In this document: positions 1 to 7,712 of the stretch, piece after piece | How positions within the stretch are numbered: the stretch's first letter is position 1 | How the letters are laid out: the number at the start of each line of letters is the position of its first letter | Source of the DNA: Nitrosomonas sp. | Lineage (GTDB): Bacteria > Pseudomonadota > Gammaproteobacteria > Burkholderiales > Nitrosomonadaceae | Length of the DNA: 34,666 nucleotides | Direction: 5' to 3' | NCBI GenBank assembly: GCA_021604405.1 | Contig: BQJA01000032.1 | Coordinates: forward strand, 1 to 34,666 | Notes under the pieces: generated by a model | Databases searched by the model: none | What the model was told of the DNA's origin: nothing | The model's input: only the letters and a program-made list of their open reading frames with translations | Made by a program: the position numbers and the translations under genes

Positions 1-342
1 GATAAAACCAGTATGTTCGGCAACACCAATGCCAAGCATCGCCACGAGCACCACACCAACTGGATGAAAGTGCGCGAAGTTGGTCACCATAACTGACAAG
101 AATTCGGTTACTGCCGATCCTGACAACAGATTGTTGATGACCAGCGAGTCACTGGTACGCGGGTCAATGACATTGAACGTGACATACGATAGCACCCATG
201 ACAATACCCAGACCGCAATCAGCAAAACAATAAATAATACTGCCGGGTCAGGCAGCCTGTTACCGATTCGTTCAACCGATGCAAGTATGCGCGTGAAAAG
301 GCTGACCTTAACTATCTCTTCTTGTTGTTTTTCTACAGACAT
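1..342 (-). CDS. AbgT-family transporter, N-terminal part (cut by window edge)
   Basis: This reading frame starts at ATG 342 and runs off the left edge after 114 codons, so only the N-terminus is visible. It reads as an inner-membrane transporter of the AbgT family (p-aminobenzoyl-glutamate transport in E. coli; some members export sulfonamides). Visible family features are the VERIGNRLPDP segment before the first membrane helix, a strongly hydrophobic helix (VLFIVLLIAVWVLSWVLS), the NNLLSG segment, and NFAHFHPVGVVLVAMLGIG leading into AEHTGFI. An AGGAAA ribosome-binding site lies a few bases before the ATG. The family normally has about 510 residues, so roughly four fifths of the protein is outside the window. 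The substrate cannot be told from this fragment. Confidence 0.85.
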   Translation of the reverse strand, partial: MSVEKQQEEIVKVSLFTRILASVERIGNRLPDPAVLFIVLLIAVWVLSWVLSYVTFNVIDPRTSDSLVINNLLSGSAVTEFLSVMVTNFAHFHPVGVVLVAMLGIGVAEHTGFI

Positions 343-727
343 ATGAGTTTCCTGCCGGACATGACCGCTCGCATATCATTCTACCAGCACCGTGCAGACC
401 TTTGCTGTGTTCTTTAAAATAATCAACAACAGCGTGGTCACCCCGCCGTTTATTTCGCGGCGTCCGTCATGGTTACGGCTCTAAGCAAAATATCCTCAAA
501 CCCGAAGCGGCCCGGGCCGTCATTGCGTTTGCGGAATACCCATATAACAATGTACAAAAGCAGTTTCTAAAAAAGAATTCACGGTGTTTTTTGTGAAAGA
601 ACGCGGTGCCCGCAATTCTTACGATCCATTGCTTCTTTTTTGTGTTAACTTTCCTCTTTACATAAAGCAGAAGATTGAAACACTAACACGCTCAGTTAAG
701 CAGAATTTTATCGAACACTGAAACCTC
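343..727. other. gene-free stretch between divergent transporter genes
   Basis: This 385-bp interval separates the leftward AbgT-type gene from the rightward cation exchanger and must hold both promoters. The only structure I noticed is a short CGCCG/CGGCG inverted repeat near 444-463. I find no convincing ORF, RNA gene or clear promoter consensus in it. Confidence 0.5.
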
Positions 728-1696
728 ATGATTAATGCATTTCTTGCAATTATTTTCGGCCTAGCAATTCTTGTCTGGAGTGCCGACCGGTTTGTAGAAG
801 GCTCAGCTTCCATAGCGCGCCATTTTGGCATATCACCACTATTGATCGGCATGGTGATTCTCGGCTTCGGCACTTCCGCGCCCGAAATGGTGGTCTCCGC
901 ACTGTCGGCTTGGCAAGGAAATCCCGGCATTGCGCTTGGGAACGCCTACGGCTCGAACATCACCAACATCGCGCTTATTCTCGGCCTGACAGCGCTGATC
1001 AGCCCCATCGCCGTTCATTCAAAAGTGTTGCGCAAGGAGTTGCCGATCCTCACCGCCATTACAGTATTAGCTGGATGGCAAGTATGGGACGGAGAAATCA
1101 CCCGCACCGATGCTTTTGTGCTATTGGGCGTGTTCAGTGCATTAATGGGCTGGATTATCTGGCAGGGCATACAGAAGAAAACCGATACCCTGAGCAACGA
1201 GATGGAACAAGAACTCCTGGCAAAAACCATGCCGATTAATCGGGCGGTTTTCTGGCTTGTTTCCGGCCTGGTTCTGCTGATCGCCAGTTCCCGCATCCTG
1301 GTCTGGGGCGCGGTCGAGATCGCTCAATTCTTCGGCGTCAGCGATCTGATCATCGGACTGACCATCATCGCAATCGGCACGTCGCTTCCAGAACTGGCAT
1401 CATCAATCATCGCGACACGCAAAGGCGAGCACGATATCGCGCTGGGTAATGTGTTGGGATCCAACCTGTTCAACACACTTGCCGTCGTGGGAATTGCCGG
1501 CGCAATCCACCCAATGCCGGTAGAACCTGAAGTTTTATCCCGAGATATACTGGTCATGGGCGTGCTAACCGTTTCCCTGTTTGTTATCGGATACGGGTTT
1601 CGGGGCCCCGGACGGATCAACCGCTTTGAAGGCGGCGCATTACTGGTTTGCTATATCGGCTACATTAGTTACCTTATCAATACGGTCTTCTATTAG
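728..1696 (+). CDS. yrbG: Ca2+/cation antiporter, YrbG-like (CaCA family)
   Basis: The 322-residue protein is an inner-membrane sodium/calcium exchanger of the CaCA superfamily. It shows the two inverted alpha-repeats typical of the family: GFGTSAPE at residues 46-53 and IGTSLPE near 216-222. Each is followed by a GN-x-x-GSN element (71-77 and 240-246) that lines the ion pathway. About ten hydrophobic segments surround a hydrophilic central loop (about 148-172, KKTDTLSNEMEQE). The length matches bacterial YrbG-type proteins (about 325 residues). In Enterobacteria yrbG sits beside kdsD and the lpt genes, but no such neighbours occur here, so this is a stand-alone copy. The start has no strong ribosome-binding site but matches the family N-terminus. 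The exact ions carried cannot be read from the sequence. Confidence 0.9.
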   Translation: MINAFLAIIFGLAILVWSADRFVEGSASIARHFGISPLLIGMVILGFGTSAPEMVVSALSAWQGNPGIALGNAYGSNITNIALILGLTALISPIAVHSKVLRKELPILTAITVLAGWQVWDGEITRTDAFVLLGVFSALMGWIIWQGIQKKTDTLSNEMEQELLAKTMPINRAVFWLVSGLVLLIASSRILVWGAVEIAQFFGVSDLIIGLTIIAIGTSLPELASSIIATRKGEHDIALGNVLGSNLFNTLAVVGIAGAIHPMPVEPEVLSRDILVMGVLTVSLFVIGYGFRGPGRINRFEGGALLVCYIGYISYLINTVFY

Positions 1697-1923
1697 AAAA
1701 AAACCAACGCCATTGACACCCGCATACTGATAACACCCGCTGGGAGAATCTTTTTGAACATTTCGCATGCTTGCTTTCTTTTTGATCATTTTTCGCCGAC
1801 GACTAAAATTGTCGGAACGAAATGTTTTTTAGCCACCTGTGCAAACCATGCACTTGTACAAAATCAATCAATACAATCCAACATGTTACATCAATGAGAG
1901 ACATGTTTATTCAGTGATTAATC

Positions 1924-2340
1924 ATGTTGAGTGTATCGGACCAAATTTCAATACCGTTAACTGAGATCGAAATTCAGGCGATACGCTCGCAAGGTTCAGG
2001 CGGACAAAATGTAAATAAGGTATCGACTGCCATTCACTTGCGGTTTGATATCAAGACGTCATCATTACCTGAAATATACAAAGAAAAACTGCTCACATTA
2101 AAGGATAGTCGAATCTCTAGCGAGGGTGTTGTCAATATAAAAGCGCAACGATATAACAGCCAAATCAAAAACAAGGAAGACGCGCTTAATCGGCTTGCGG
2201 AAATAATCAAGCATGCCACTGTTCAAAAGAAAGCACGAAGACCAACCAAACCAACCAAAGCATCTGAGGTGAGACGTTTGCAAGGTAAAGCAATTCACAG
2301 CAGAAGAAAATCGTTACGCGGCAAGGTTAAGGATGAATAA
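1924..2340 (+). CDS. arfB: Alternative ribosome-rescue factor, peptidyl-tRNA hydrolase ArfB
   Basis: The 138-residue protein matches ArfB (YaeJ), which enters the A site of ribosomes stalled on mRNAs lacking a stop codon and hydrolyses the peptidyl-tRNA. The catalytic GGQ motif is at residues 26-28 inside the class-I release-factor signature RSQGSGGQNVNKV. The C-terminus is rich in Lys and Arg (KKARRPTKPTKASEVRR...HSRRKSLRGK), which in ArfB forms the tail that senses the empty mRNA channel. The length is normal for the family (about 140) and far too short for a release factor. The gene appears to be transcribed alone. No good ribosome-binding site precedes ATG 1924, which was chosen by family length. 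Confidence 0.93.
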   Translation: MLSVSDQISIPLTEIEIQAIRSQGSGGQNVNKVSTAIHLRFDIKTSSLPEIYKEKLLTLKDSRISSEGVVNIKAQRYNSQIKNKEDALNRLAEIIKHATVQKKARRPTKPTKASEVRRLQGKAIHSRRKSLRGKVKDE

Positions 2341-2483
2341 TATCCGCAGGTAACGGGGCCATTCTGGAAACTACATCAGAAATTGAATGAAACTGGACAA
2401 AAAAACTCTGACAACTGCTGAACGATTGTTTTTCTTATCGTTCCAACTAAGACCCGCATTGTCAGGCAGCACATAACAAGATT

Positions 2484-2509
2484 TATCACCGGCTAAAAGC
2501 CGGCGATAA
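2484..2509. terminator. hairpin between convergent genes, possible terminator
   Basis: TTATC-A-CCGGC and GCCGG-C-GATAA pair around a TAAAA loop, giving a stem with one A-C mismatch. It lies between the rightward arfB end and the leftward small ORFs. No T-run follows directly on either strand, so a rho-independent role is only possible. Confidence 0.35.
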
Positions 2510-2557
2510 TCTCAGATCTCTAAAATTTACTCAGTATTTTTTGCGTATCTTTTTTGG

Positions 2558-2635
2558 TTATACAAACACATCCATAACCAAAAACGCAAATAAGATAAAC
2601 ATGATAGTGTAATAAGTACCTGGTAATTTTTCCAT
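2558..2635 (-). CDS. 25-residue single-span membrane micropeptide, copy 1
   Basis: ATG 2635 opens a 25-codon frame ending at TAA 2558. It reads MEKLPGTYYTI followed by a hydrophobic run (MFILFAFLVMDVFV), that is, a short polar head and one membrane-spanning segment. A GGAG ribosome-binding site at 2645-2642 lies 6 nt before this ATG; an extra ATG at 2638 is only 3 nt from it and is less likely. The same frame, length, start distance and stop occur in copy 2 (2748-2825), with five amino-acid differences (E/Q, T/A, A/T, M/V at three interior sites plus position 2) and several silent ones. This pattern supports real translation. I do not recognise the family. It is too short for routine gene calling. 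Confidence 0.6.
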   Translation of the reverse strand: MEKLPGTYYTIMFILFAFLVMDVFV

Positions 2636-2747
2636 CATTCACTCCATTAAAATTGTTAAACAAAATTTGTTAAATTAAGACTTGTAGCATTGTTCTCAAC
2701 ACTCAGAAAGTTACCTAGAACATTCTTTTGAGAATTTTTATTTCTGA

Positions 2748-2825
2748 TTATACAAACACATCCACAACTAAAAATGTAAATAAGATGAACATGATAGCGT
2801 AATAAGTACCTGGTAATTTTTGCAT
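2748..2825 (-). CDS. 25-residue single-span membrane micropeptide, copy 2
   Basis: ATG 2825 to TAA 2748 encodes MQKLPGTYYAI followed by the hydrophobic run MFILFTFLVVDVFV. GGAG at 2835-2832 sits 6 nt before the ATG, exactly as in copy 1. The two genes are in tandem, 190 bp apart start to start, both leftward. The differences between the copies are conservative (T/A, A/T, M/V, E/Q), and third-position changes such as TTT/TTC leave the residue unchanged, which is what selection on the peptide would produce. The size and hydrophobicity resemble small inner-membrane regulators, oxidase accessory peptides or type I toxins. None of these identities is shown by sequence. Confidence 0.6.
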   Translation of the reverse strand: MQKLPGTYYAIMFILFTFLVVDVFV

Positions 2826-2884
2826 AATTCACTCCATTAAAAATGTTAAACAAAATTTTCTTTCAAGTTAAGACTTAAATCTTC

Positions 2885-3057
2885 GTGAATAGTTCACAAA
2901 AAACTTCACAAAATATTCACAAGCCATAAATATACCATAAAAATAAATTAGTTATAATGAAGAATTGTGGCATTTTTCTTTGCAAATAGTTCACAAAAAA
3001 CTTCACAATATATTTACAAAATAGGAATATGACAAAAATATTAATGAGTTATAGTGA
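2885..3057 (-). promoter_or_regulatory. two iteron-like blocks upstream of the micro-ORFs
   Basis: Block A (about 2885-2958) and block B (about 2982-3056) are imperfect copies 97 bp apart. Each starts with AATAGTTCACAAAAAACTTC and ends with a TTATAAT/TTATAGT-like element. TTCACA-type boxes begin at 2893, 2905 and 2916 in A, and at 2990, 3002 and 3013 in B, so the 12- and 11-bp spacings are kept and the boxes would lie on one face of the helix. In block A the first box is part of a 13-bp palindrome, GTGAATAGTTCAC (2885-2897). The blocks lie directly upstream of the leftward micro-ORFs and look like a regulator-binding array. The regulator is unknown. Confidence 0.45.
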
Positions 3058-3193
3058 ATTACCGAGTTAATTTCTGGCCGGCTGCAAGATGTTCATGACG
3101 GTTGACGCGCGACTTCAACCCAGTGGCCGGAAGTTCATTCTGACAGGCAATTTAAGTGCGCAACAGTGATTAAAGCACTTTCAGCATCAATCA

Positions 3194-3565
3194 TCAGCGA
3201 CGATGGCCGCCGCCTCTATGACTATTTCCCTGTCGTCCATTGCCGAAGTGTCTGCCGCCGCCAACATGCCTGTGCCCGCCGCGAAAATGTCCACGTCCAA
3301 AGTGCCGTCTATGTCCGCCACGAAAATGCCTCCGATCGATGTGTCTATGCCCGCGATGTAAATGTCTATGACCGATGTGTCGATGCCCACCAAAAAATCT
3401 TTGCGTCCCGTAAAATGAAGACCGATATCCGGTACTGGCACCAACGCTGCCATAATAGCTTTTTCCGCCATAATATCCCGGCCCATAATACGGTGACGCA
3501 ACGCATCCGCCGAGGACATGAATTGCCATGACAGCGCAACAGCCTACTATTCCTTTAGCATTCAT
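3194..3565 (-). CDS. His/Gly/Arg-rich exported protein, possible lipoprotein
   Basis: The 123-residue product starts at ATG 3565 behind a strong ribosome-binding site (GGAGGTG, about 6 nt away). The N-terminus MNAKGIVGCCAVMAIHVLGGC ends in a lipobox-like LGGC (Cys21), so it may be a lipoprotein. After a Tyr/Gly-rich part (about 25-55), residues 58-123 are low-complexity, dominated by His, Gly and Arg (GGHRHIGHRHLHRGHRH and similar). Such a surface could bind divalent metals, but this is inference from composition. The signal region is followed at once by repeats with no recognisable domain. The strong Shine-Dalgarno and signal sequence argue it is a real gene rather than a chance frame. Confidence 0.6.
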   Translation of the reverse strand: MNAKGIVGCCAVMAIHVLGGCVASPYYGPGYYGGKSYYGSVGASTGYRSSFYGTQRFFGGHRHIGHRHLHRGHRHIDRRHFRGGHRRHFGRGHFRGGHRHVGGGRHFGNGRQGNSHRGGGHRR

Positions 3566-4045
3566 AACCCACCTCCAAAATTACTTCAAATGAATAAGAT
3601 AGGGTTTCATTTGTTGCAAACAGTGTATGGCCATTAAACTGAATAGCAACTGAACGCAAATGATATCTGGCCAACCCATCGCGACGTTACAACAAGATAT
3701 TCGGGATAATCACGAATAACCGGTCTGCTCGCAGCTAATTCAATGATTAATTATTTATTAACGAGGCAATAAACTCGGTGCATTTGCGATACGAGATATG
3801 CTTTATGGTAGGTTACAGGGAACGTTTGATAGCAGCTTTACCCGAGCCCTGCTTTACTTGATTTGTGACACTTTGGAACCTTATGACCCTGATTAGAACC
3901 GGGACATCAATTATTTACTGGCACGTAAAATCAGTTTGTCTAACTTCTTGACTGGCGACTCAGCGCAATTATCAATTTCTTCTGATAATCAATAAAATAG
4001 TCATTAATTCGAAGGTGCGCCATATTTTTTGCCATCAAATTACTC
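3566..4045. other. gene-free stretch, no feature recognised
   Basis: About 480 bp between two leftward genes. I checked it for short ORFs with ribosome-binding sites, hairpins followed by T-runs and repeats, and saw nothing I can support. It presumably contains the promoter of the His-rich gene near 3566-3650. Confidence 0.4.
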
Positions 4046-4867
4046 TCAAGACTGGGCTGAATCCGGGTCCAGCCGGAAGCTATCGGCATCTTTGTGACAC
4101 GGGAATTTACCGCGATAACGTGCCATTGCCTGATAATCCAGTCTTACACTAAACACACCTGACATATCCTGACAATCCAATAATAACTGGCCGTCTGCCG
4201 CGAGCGCCAGACTGTCGCCCGAATAGGCCAGACCGTTGTCATCCGAACCCACGCGATTCAGACCAATACAGTAACTCTGGTTTTCGATAGCCCGGGCAAT
4301 CAACAACTGGCGCCAGTGCATGCGCCGTTTGGCCGGCCAATTGGCAACAAACAACAGCAAATCGTATTCACCACGATTATCTTCACCGGGCAGAACACGC
4401 CCGTGATTGCGCGCCCACACCGGAAAACGGAGATCGTAACAGACCATGGGGCAAATCCGCCAGCCGCGCCACTCGACTATTAATCTTTTGCTGCCGGCCG
4501 CGTAGCGCAAATCTTCCCCGGCCATGCGAAACAAATGCCGTTTATCGTAGACCCGATAATTTCCGTCGGGCGTAACAAATAACAGGCGGTTATAAATCTG
4601 CCCCCGCTCTCGCACTGCCAAGGACCCGGTAATAGCTATCGCCTGCTCCTGCGCCAGGGCAACCAACCAGGGCAGCGTGGTTTCGGCCTCGTCTTCGGCA
4701 ACTTTTTCCGCCGCCATGGAAAAGCCAGTCGTAAACATTTCCGGCAATACCACCAGGTCTGTACCGGGATCCAATGCCGCGATATCCGCGGCAAATCGAT
4801 TCCGATTTGCCGCAGGATTTTCCCAGGCCAGTTCCCGCTGGATCAGCGCAACGCTCAAATCTTGCAT
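4046..4867 (-). CDS. yafV: Omega-amidase (YafV/Nit2-type nitrilase-superfamily amidase)
   Basis: The 273-residue protein belongs to the nitrilase superfamily. The Glu-Lys-Cys catalytic triad is visible: E43 in LPEMFTTGF, K109 in YDKRHLF and C143 in PMVCYDLRFP. These sequence contexts are those of the YafV/Nit2 branch, which hydrolyses the keto-amides alpha-ketoglutaramate and alpha-ketosuccinamate. The length is normal (YafV about 256). Its start overlaps the end of the upstream aminotransferase by 13 bp, so the two are co-transcribed and probably translationally coupled. In the known glutamine transaminase/omega-amidase route, the aminotransferase makes alpha-ketoglutaramate from glutamine and this enzyme turns it into 2-oxoglutarate and ammonia, pulling the transamination forward. 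Substrate preference is inferred from family and neighbour. Confidence 0.88.
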   Translation of the reverse strand: MQDLSVALIQRELAWENPAANRNRFAADIAALDPGTDLVVLPEMFTTGFSMAAEKVAEDEAETTLPWLVALAQEQAIAITGSLAVRERGQIYNRLLFVTPDGNYRVYDKRHLFRMAGEDLRYAAGSKRLIVEWRGWRICPMVCYDLRFPVWARNHGRVLPGEDNRGEYDLLLFVANWPAKRRMHWRQLLIARAIENQSYCIGLNRVGSDDNGLAYSGDSLALAADGQLLLDCQDMSGVFSVRLDYQAMARYRGKFPCHKDADSFRLDPDSAQS

Positions 4868-6021
4868 AATATTTCCGTACCTTTTAACAAAACCTCTTCA
4901 CGCTTGGCAAAACAAAAACGCAGGTGTCTGCCTGCCGGCGGCACTTGATAGAACAGCGATATAGGAATCGAGGCAATACCCCGTTCACGGGTGTAACGCA
5001 CCGCCAGCTCAGTATCCATTTCATCACTAATTTGCGAGTAATCCAGCAACTGAAAGAATGTGCCGGGACTGGGCCTGACGCCAAAGCGCGAGTTAACGAG
5101 GCGCTTACAAAAAAGATCCCGTTTGGCCTGATAAAATTCCGCCAGACTTGCTGGAAAATTCGGCTCCGCCATCATGAAATCCGCCAGCGCCAGTTGCACA
5201 GGGGTTACCGCCACAAATGCCACGAACTGATGAACCTTGCGCAATTCCACAGTCAACACCGGCGGCGCCACGCAGTAGCCGGTTTTCCAACCGGTAACAT
5301 GAAAGGTCTTACCGAATGAGAAAGCAGCAAAACTGCGTTCGCGCAGCCCCGGATACTGCAATACCGAACAGTGTTGTTCGCCATCAAAGACCAAGTGCTC
5401 GTAGACTTCATCGCTGACCACATACAGATTATGTTGTGTAGCCAGTACTTCCAAACGGCGCAGATCGCTATCGCGCAAAATAGCACCGCTGGGGTTGTGC
5501 GGCGAGTTAATAATGATCAAGCGGGTGCGTTCATTAATAGTCGACTTTACCTCATCCCAGTCGATACCAAAATCCGCCTCGCCCATCGCAATGTGGCGGG
5601 TAATACCACCGCTCAGCGTAATGGCCGGCTCATAACTGTCGTAACAGGGATCGAAAACGATCGCCTCGTCCCCGGGTTGAATACAAGCGGTAATAGCACA
5701 GTAAATTGCTTCAGTGGCACCGGGCACTACGGTAATCTCAGTGTCTGGGTTAGCCTCAATTCCATAATAACGCTGCAGCTTGGCGGCGATCTGCTCACGC
5801 AGCACAAGTACACCGGCCATAGGCGCATATTGGTTACCGCCGGCCATGACATGACGGCCCAATGCCTCGCGCAGCACATCGGGTCCATCATAGTCGGGAA
5901 ATCCCTGAGACATATTAAGCGCACCGCATTCGTTGGCGAGCGCGGACATCACCGAAAAAATCGTAGTAGCCACATCGGGAAGTTTACTATGCAGGCTGAT
6001 GCCAGCGGCGGGTGCAGTCAT
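4855..6021 (-). CDS. ybdL: PLP-dependent aminotransferase, YbdL-type (methionine/glutamine transaminase)
   Basis: This is a fold-type I class-I/II aminotransferase of about 388 residues. The substrate-side motif NMSQGFPDYDGP, the cofactor aspartate region (NSPHNPSGAIL, then VVSDEVYEHLVFDG) and the PLP lysine in SFGKTFHVTGWKTGY are all present. These match YbdL, which prefers methionine, His, Phe or Gln as amino donor, and the N-terminus SKLPDVATTIFSVMSALA is characteristic. The open frame begins at 6096, but the first 25 residues would be an odd Phe-rich extension. I chose ATG 6021, which gives the family N-terminus, although neither start has a good ribosome-binding site. It overlaps the downstream omega-amidase gene. 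Together they fit transamination of the methionine-salvage keto acid with glutamine as donor. Confidence 0.85.
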   Translation of the reverse strand: MTAPAAGISLHSKLPDVATTIFSVMSALANECGALNMSQGFPDYDGPDVLREALGRHVMAGGNQYAPMAGVLVLREQIAAKLQRYYGIEANPDTEITVVPGATEAIYCAITACIQPGDEAIVFDPCYDSYEPAITLSGGITRHIAMGEADFGIDWDEVKSTINERTRLIIINSPHNPSGAILRDSDLRRLEVLATQHNLYVVSDEVYEHLVFDGEQHCSVLQYPGLRERSFAAFSFGKTFHVTGWKTGYCVAPPVLTVELRKVHQFVAFVAVTPVQLALADFMMAEPNFPASLAEFYQAKRDLFCKRLVNSRFGVRPSPGTFFQLLDYSQISDEMDTELAVRYTRERGIASIPISLFYQVPPAGRHLRFCFAKREEVLLKGTEILCKI

Positions 6022-6551
6022 GACAGAAGGAAAAAAGAAAAAAATAAACGCGTTTTTATAAAGACTATTGAAAGATGAATAGACTGTCAAACACATAGGC
6101 CGTCAATCAATTATCACATCAGCATGAACGACCGCCTTGAACAATCCATTTTATTTTATAATTACTTCATGACATTCCCTGTTAATTGCAGGATATCAAA
6201 GGGTCAGCACATGATTCGCGTATTTTTAGCATTACAGCATCCCTATCTTTTCCCTTCGAACTTTTTCCCGCCTGCACGCATACAAACAACCGGTGCAAAA
6301 TTCGGTCGCCGAGCCTATCGCTGGTCTCAGACACATTATTGTTCAGAGATAAATCCATTGATCCTAAATCTCGACCTGGAACTGGTGCCTTAACACTGAC
6401 ATACAACTAATGCGTCCGCACCTTGTCAAACAATTTAAAATTGTTAAATTTTAGTCATTTGGAATGATAACGTACTCAATGTTGTTTTTTTCCGCCTGAA
6501 TGAAAACTGTTGGATGACAACATAAAACATTAATACAATCTTTCACGACAT
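6022..6551. other. gene-free stretch between divergent genes
   Basis: About 530 bp between the leftward aminotransferase and the rightward secreted-protein gene. Several overlapping frames of 70-90 codons are open here on both strands, but they lack ribosome-binding sites and domain-like sequence, so I treat them as chance frames. Promoters for both flanking genes must lie here. I see no clear consensus. Confidence 0.4.
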
Positions 6552-6956
6552 ATGCGAAAAATAAACGTGATTTTTTTTATCGTAGCTCTGCTGGCAATGA
6601 TAGCAAACAGCTCTGTTTTAGCGCGTGGCGCGAGTGGAGGCGGGGGCGGTTACCATGGCGGTGGTCATAGTCATGGCCATAGTCATGTGTATCTCGGCTT
6701 CAACTACGGCGGCTTTTATGACCCCGGTTTTTATGGTTATGGCTATCCTTTTTACTATCCACCTTATTATGCTTATCCACCGACCGTTATCGTACCAACA
6801 GAACCACCGGTCTATATTCAAAAAGAACAGCCCCAACCTGCCCAACCGCAGGCCAATTTCTGGTACTACTGCGAGAACCCGGATGGGTACTATCCATATG
6901 TAAAAAAATGCCCGAACGGCTGGCAACCGGTTTCTCCACACCCCCCTACACAGTAA
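6552..6956 (+). CDS. Exported Gly/His- then Tyr/Pro-rich small protein
   Basis: The 134-residue product begins with a signal peptide (MRKINVIFFIVALLAMIANSSVLA, cleavage likely after residue 24). It continues with a Gly/His-rich stretch (GGYHGGGHSHGHSHVYLG), a Tyr/Phe/Pro-rich middle (PFYYPPYYAYPP) and a C-terminal block with two cysteines (FWYYCENPDGYYPYVKKCPNGW, residues about 103-124). Similar C-terminal WYYC-x-NPxGYYPYV-x2-CP-x-GW blocks occur in many short proteobacterial exported proteins of unknown function. It probably acts in the periplasm or outer membrane. The His cluster could bind metal, but nothing proves it. The gene stands alone. Confidence 0.75.
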   Translation: MRKINVIFFIVALLAMIANSSVLARGASGGGGGYHGGGHSHGHSHVYLGFNYGGFYDPGFYGYGYPFYYPPYYAYPPTVIVPTEPPVYIQKEQPQPAQPQANFWYYCENPDGYYPYVKKCPNGWQPVSPHPPTQ

Positions 6957-7103
6957 TGCGTTTTCACACTGGTTCTGGCTGATCGCCGTATCGATTCCCT
7001 ACCGGTCTTTATTTATCTGCTTTTAACATCTCTCGCCTGACGCGTTTCATATTGCTGAAACGCCCAATTAATAACATGCCTGATTGTTGCCTCTTTTTAA
7101 GTT

Positions 7104-7691
7104 TCATTGTTTATTCTTCTTGTTAAACTCTATAGCTTGCCATACGGTCCTGACATCCACATGCTCATGACGCGTCAACAAGGTGATCGCAATTTCTTCA
7201 ATAGCCGCATACAAGCAAAAAAGCGCGGCAATTCTGAAAGGCCAGTCAAGAGTTTCAGAGAAAAGTAAAATATAACCAACAACGGTTATAACCACTGCAA
7301 TTTTCACACTCCATGTGTGATAACTGGTAAACGTATGAAATTTAATATATCCAATGAATACCGGTAGCGTAAAACTCAGCACAATAATGACAAAATAAAC
7401 CAACTCGCGCTGTATGATGTCCGGCCACAAAATCCAGGCACAAATCGCCATCGTTGTATAGATAACAAAATCACCCCAACTATCAAGACGCGAACCCATC
7501 TCGGTTATCTGGTTAAGTGTTCTCGCCAGAAAGCCATCGAGCACATCGGTAAATACAGTGAACATTAATGCGCCAATAAACCAGACTGGCTGCTGAGCAA
7601 GCGCAAAGTAAAACAACACCGGAGCCATCAATATCCGGATAAAGCTGACCAGGTTGGGCAGATTGACTATTTGATCTTTTGCATGATTCAT
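7104..7691 (-). CDS. CDP-alcohol phosphatidyltransferase family enzyme
   Basis: The 195-residue membrane protein carries the complete CDP-alcohol phosphotransferase signature: D49, D52-G53, A56-R57, G66, D70 and D74, in exactly the family spacing. These residues bind Mg2+ and the CDP-linked substrate. Five or six hydrophobic segments surround the motif, as in PgsA-like enzymes. It moves a phosphatidyl-type group from a CDP-lipid to an alcohol such as glycerol-3-phosphate or inositol phosphate; the acceptor cannot be read from the sequence. Only 21 bp separate it from the upstream CarS-like gene, which would make a CDP-activated lipid, so the two are plausibly consecutive steps of one phospholipid pathway. 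The C-terminus KKNKQ is short and basic. Confidence 0.85.
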   Translation of the reverse strand: MNHAKDQIVNLPNLVSFIRILMAPVLFYFALAQQPVWFIGALMFTVFTDVLDGFLARTLNQITEMGSRLDSWGDFVIYTTMAICAWILWPDIIQRELVYFVIIVLSFTLPVFIGYIKFHTFTSYHTWSVKIAVVITVVGYILLFSETLDWPFRIAALFCLYAAIEEIAITLLTRHEHVDVRTVWQAIEFNKKNKQ

Positions 7692-7712
7692 CGCTGAAAA
7701 CCTTAAAAACGA

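Larger units (their letters stand above)
2551..2876 (-). repeat. tandem direct repeat carrying the two micro-ORFs
   Basis: Unit 1 (2551-2683) and unit 2 (2741-2876) align with an offset of 190 bp across the coding part. The offset shifts by 3 bp in the shared 5' leader, which contains the common segments TGTTTAAC, AAATTTTG and AAGTCTTAA (minus strand). Conservation therefore covers the stop codon, the whole ORF, the ribosome-binding site and about 45 bp of leader. The 57 bp between the units is not obviously repeated. Confidence 0.8.

Noticed and set aside
80..346. An 88-codon plus-strand frame at the left edge
   Set aside because: It lies opposite the AbgT-type N-terminus, whose minus-strand reading has clear family motifs and a ribosome-binding site.
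3194..3531. Other-frame long ORFs on both strands across the His-rich gene
   Set aside because: Low-complexity GC-rich repeats open all frames at once. Only the frame from 3565 has a strong ribosome-binding site and a signal sequence.
6124..6410. Several 70-90-codon frames on both strands between the aminotransferase and the secreted-protein gene
   Set aside because: They lack ribosome-binding sites, signal or domain-like sequence, and they overlap each other on both strands. Chance open frames in a promoter region are a simpler reading.
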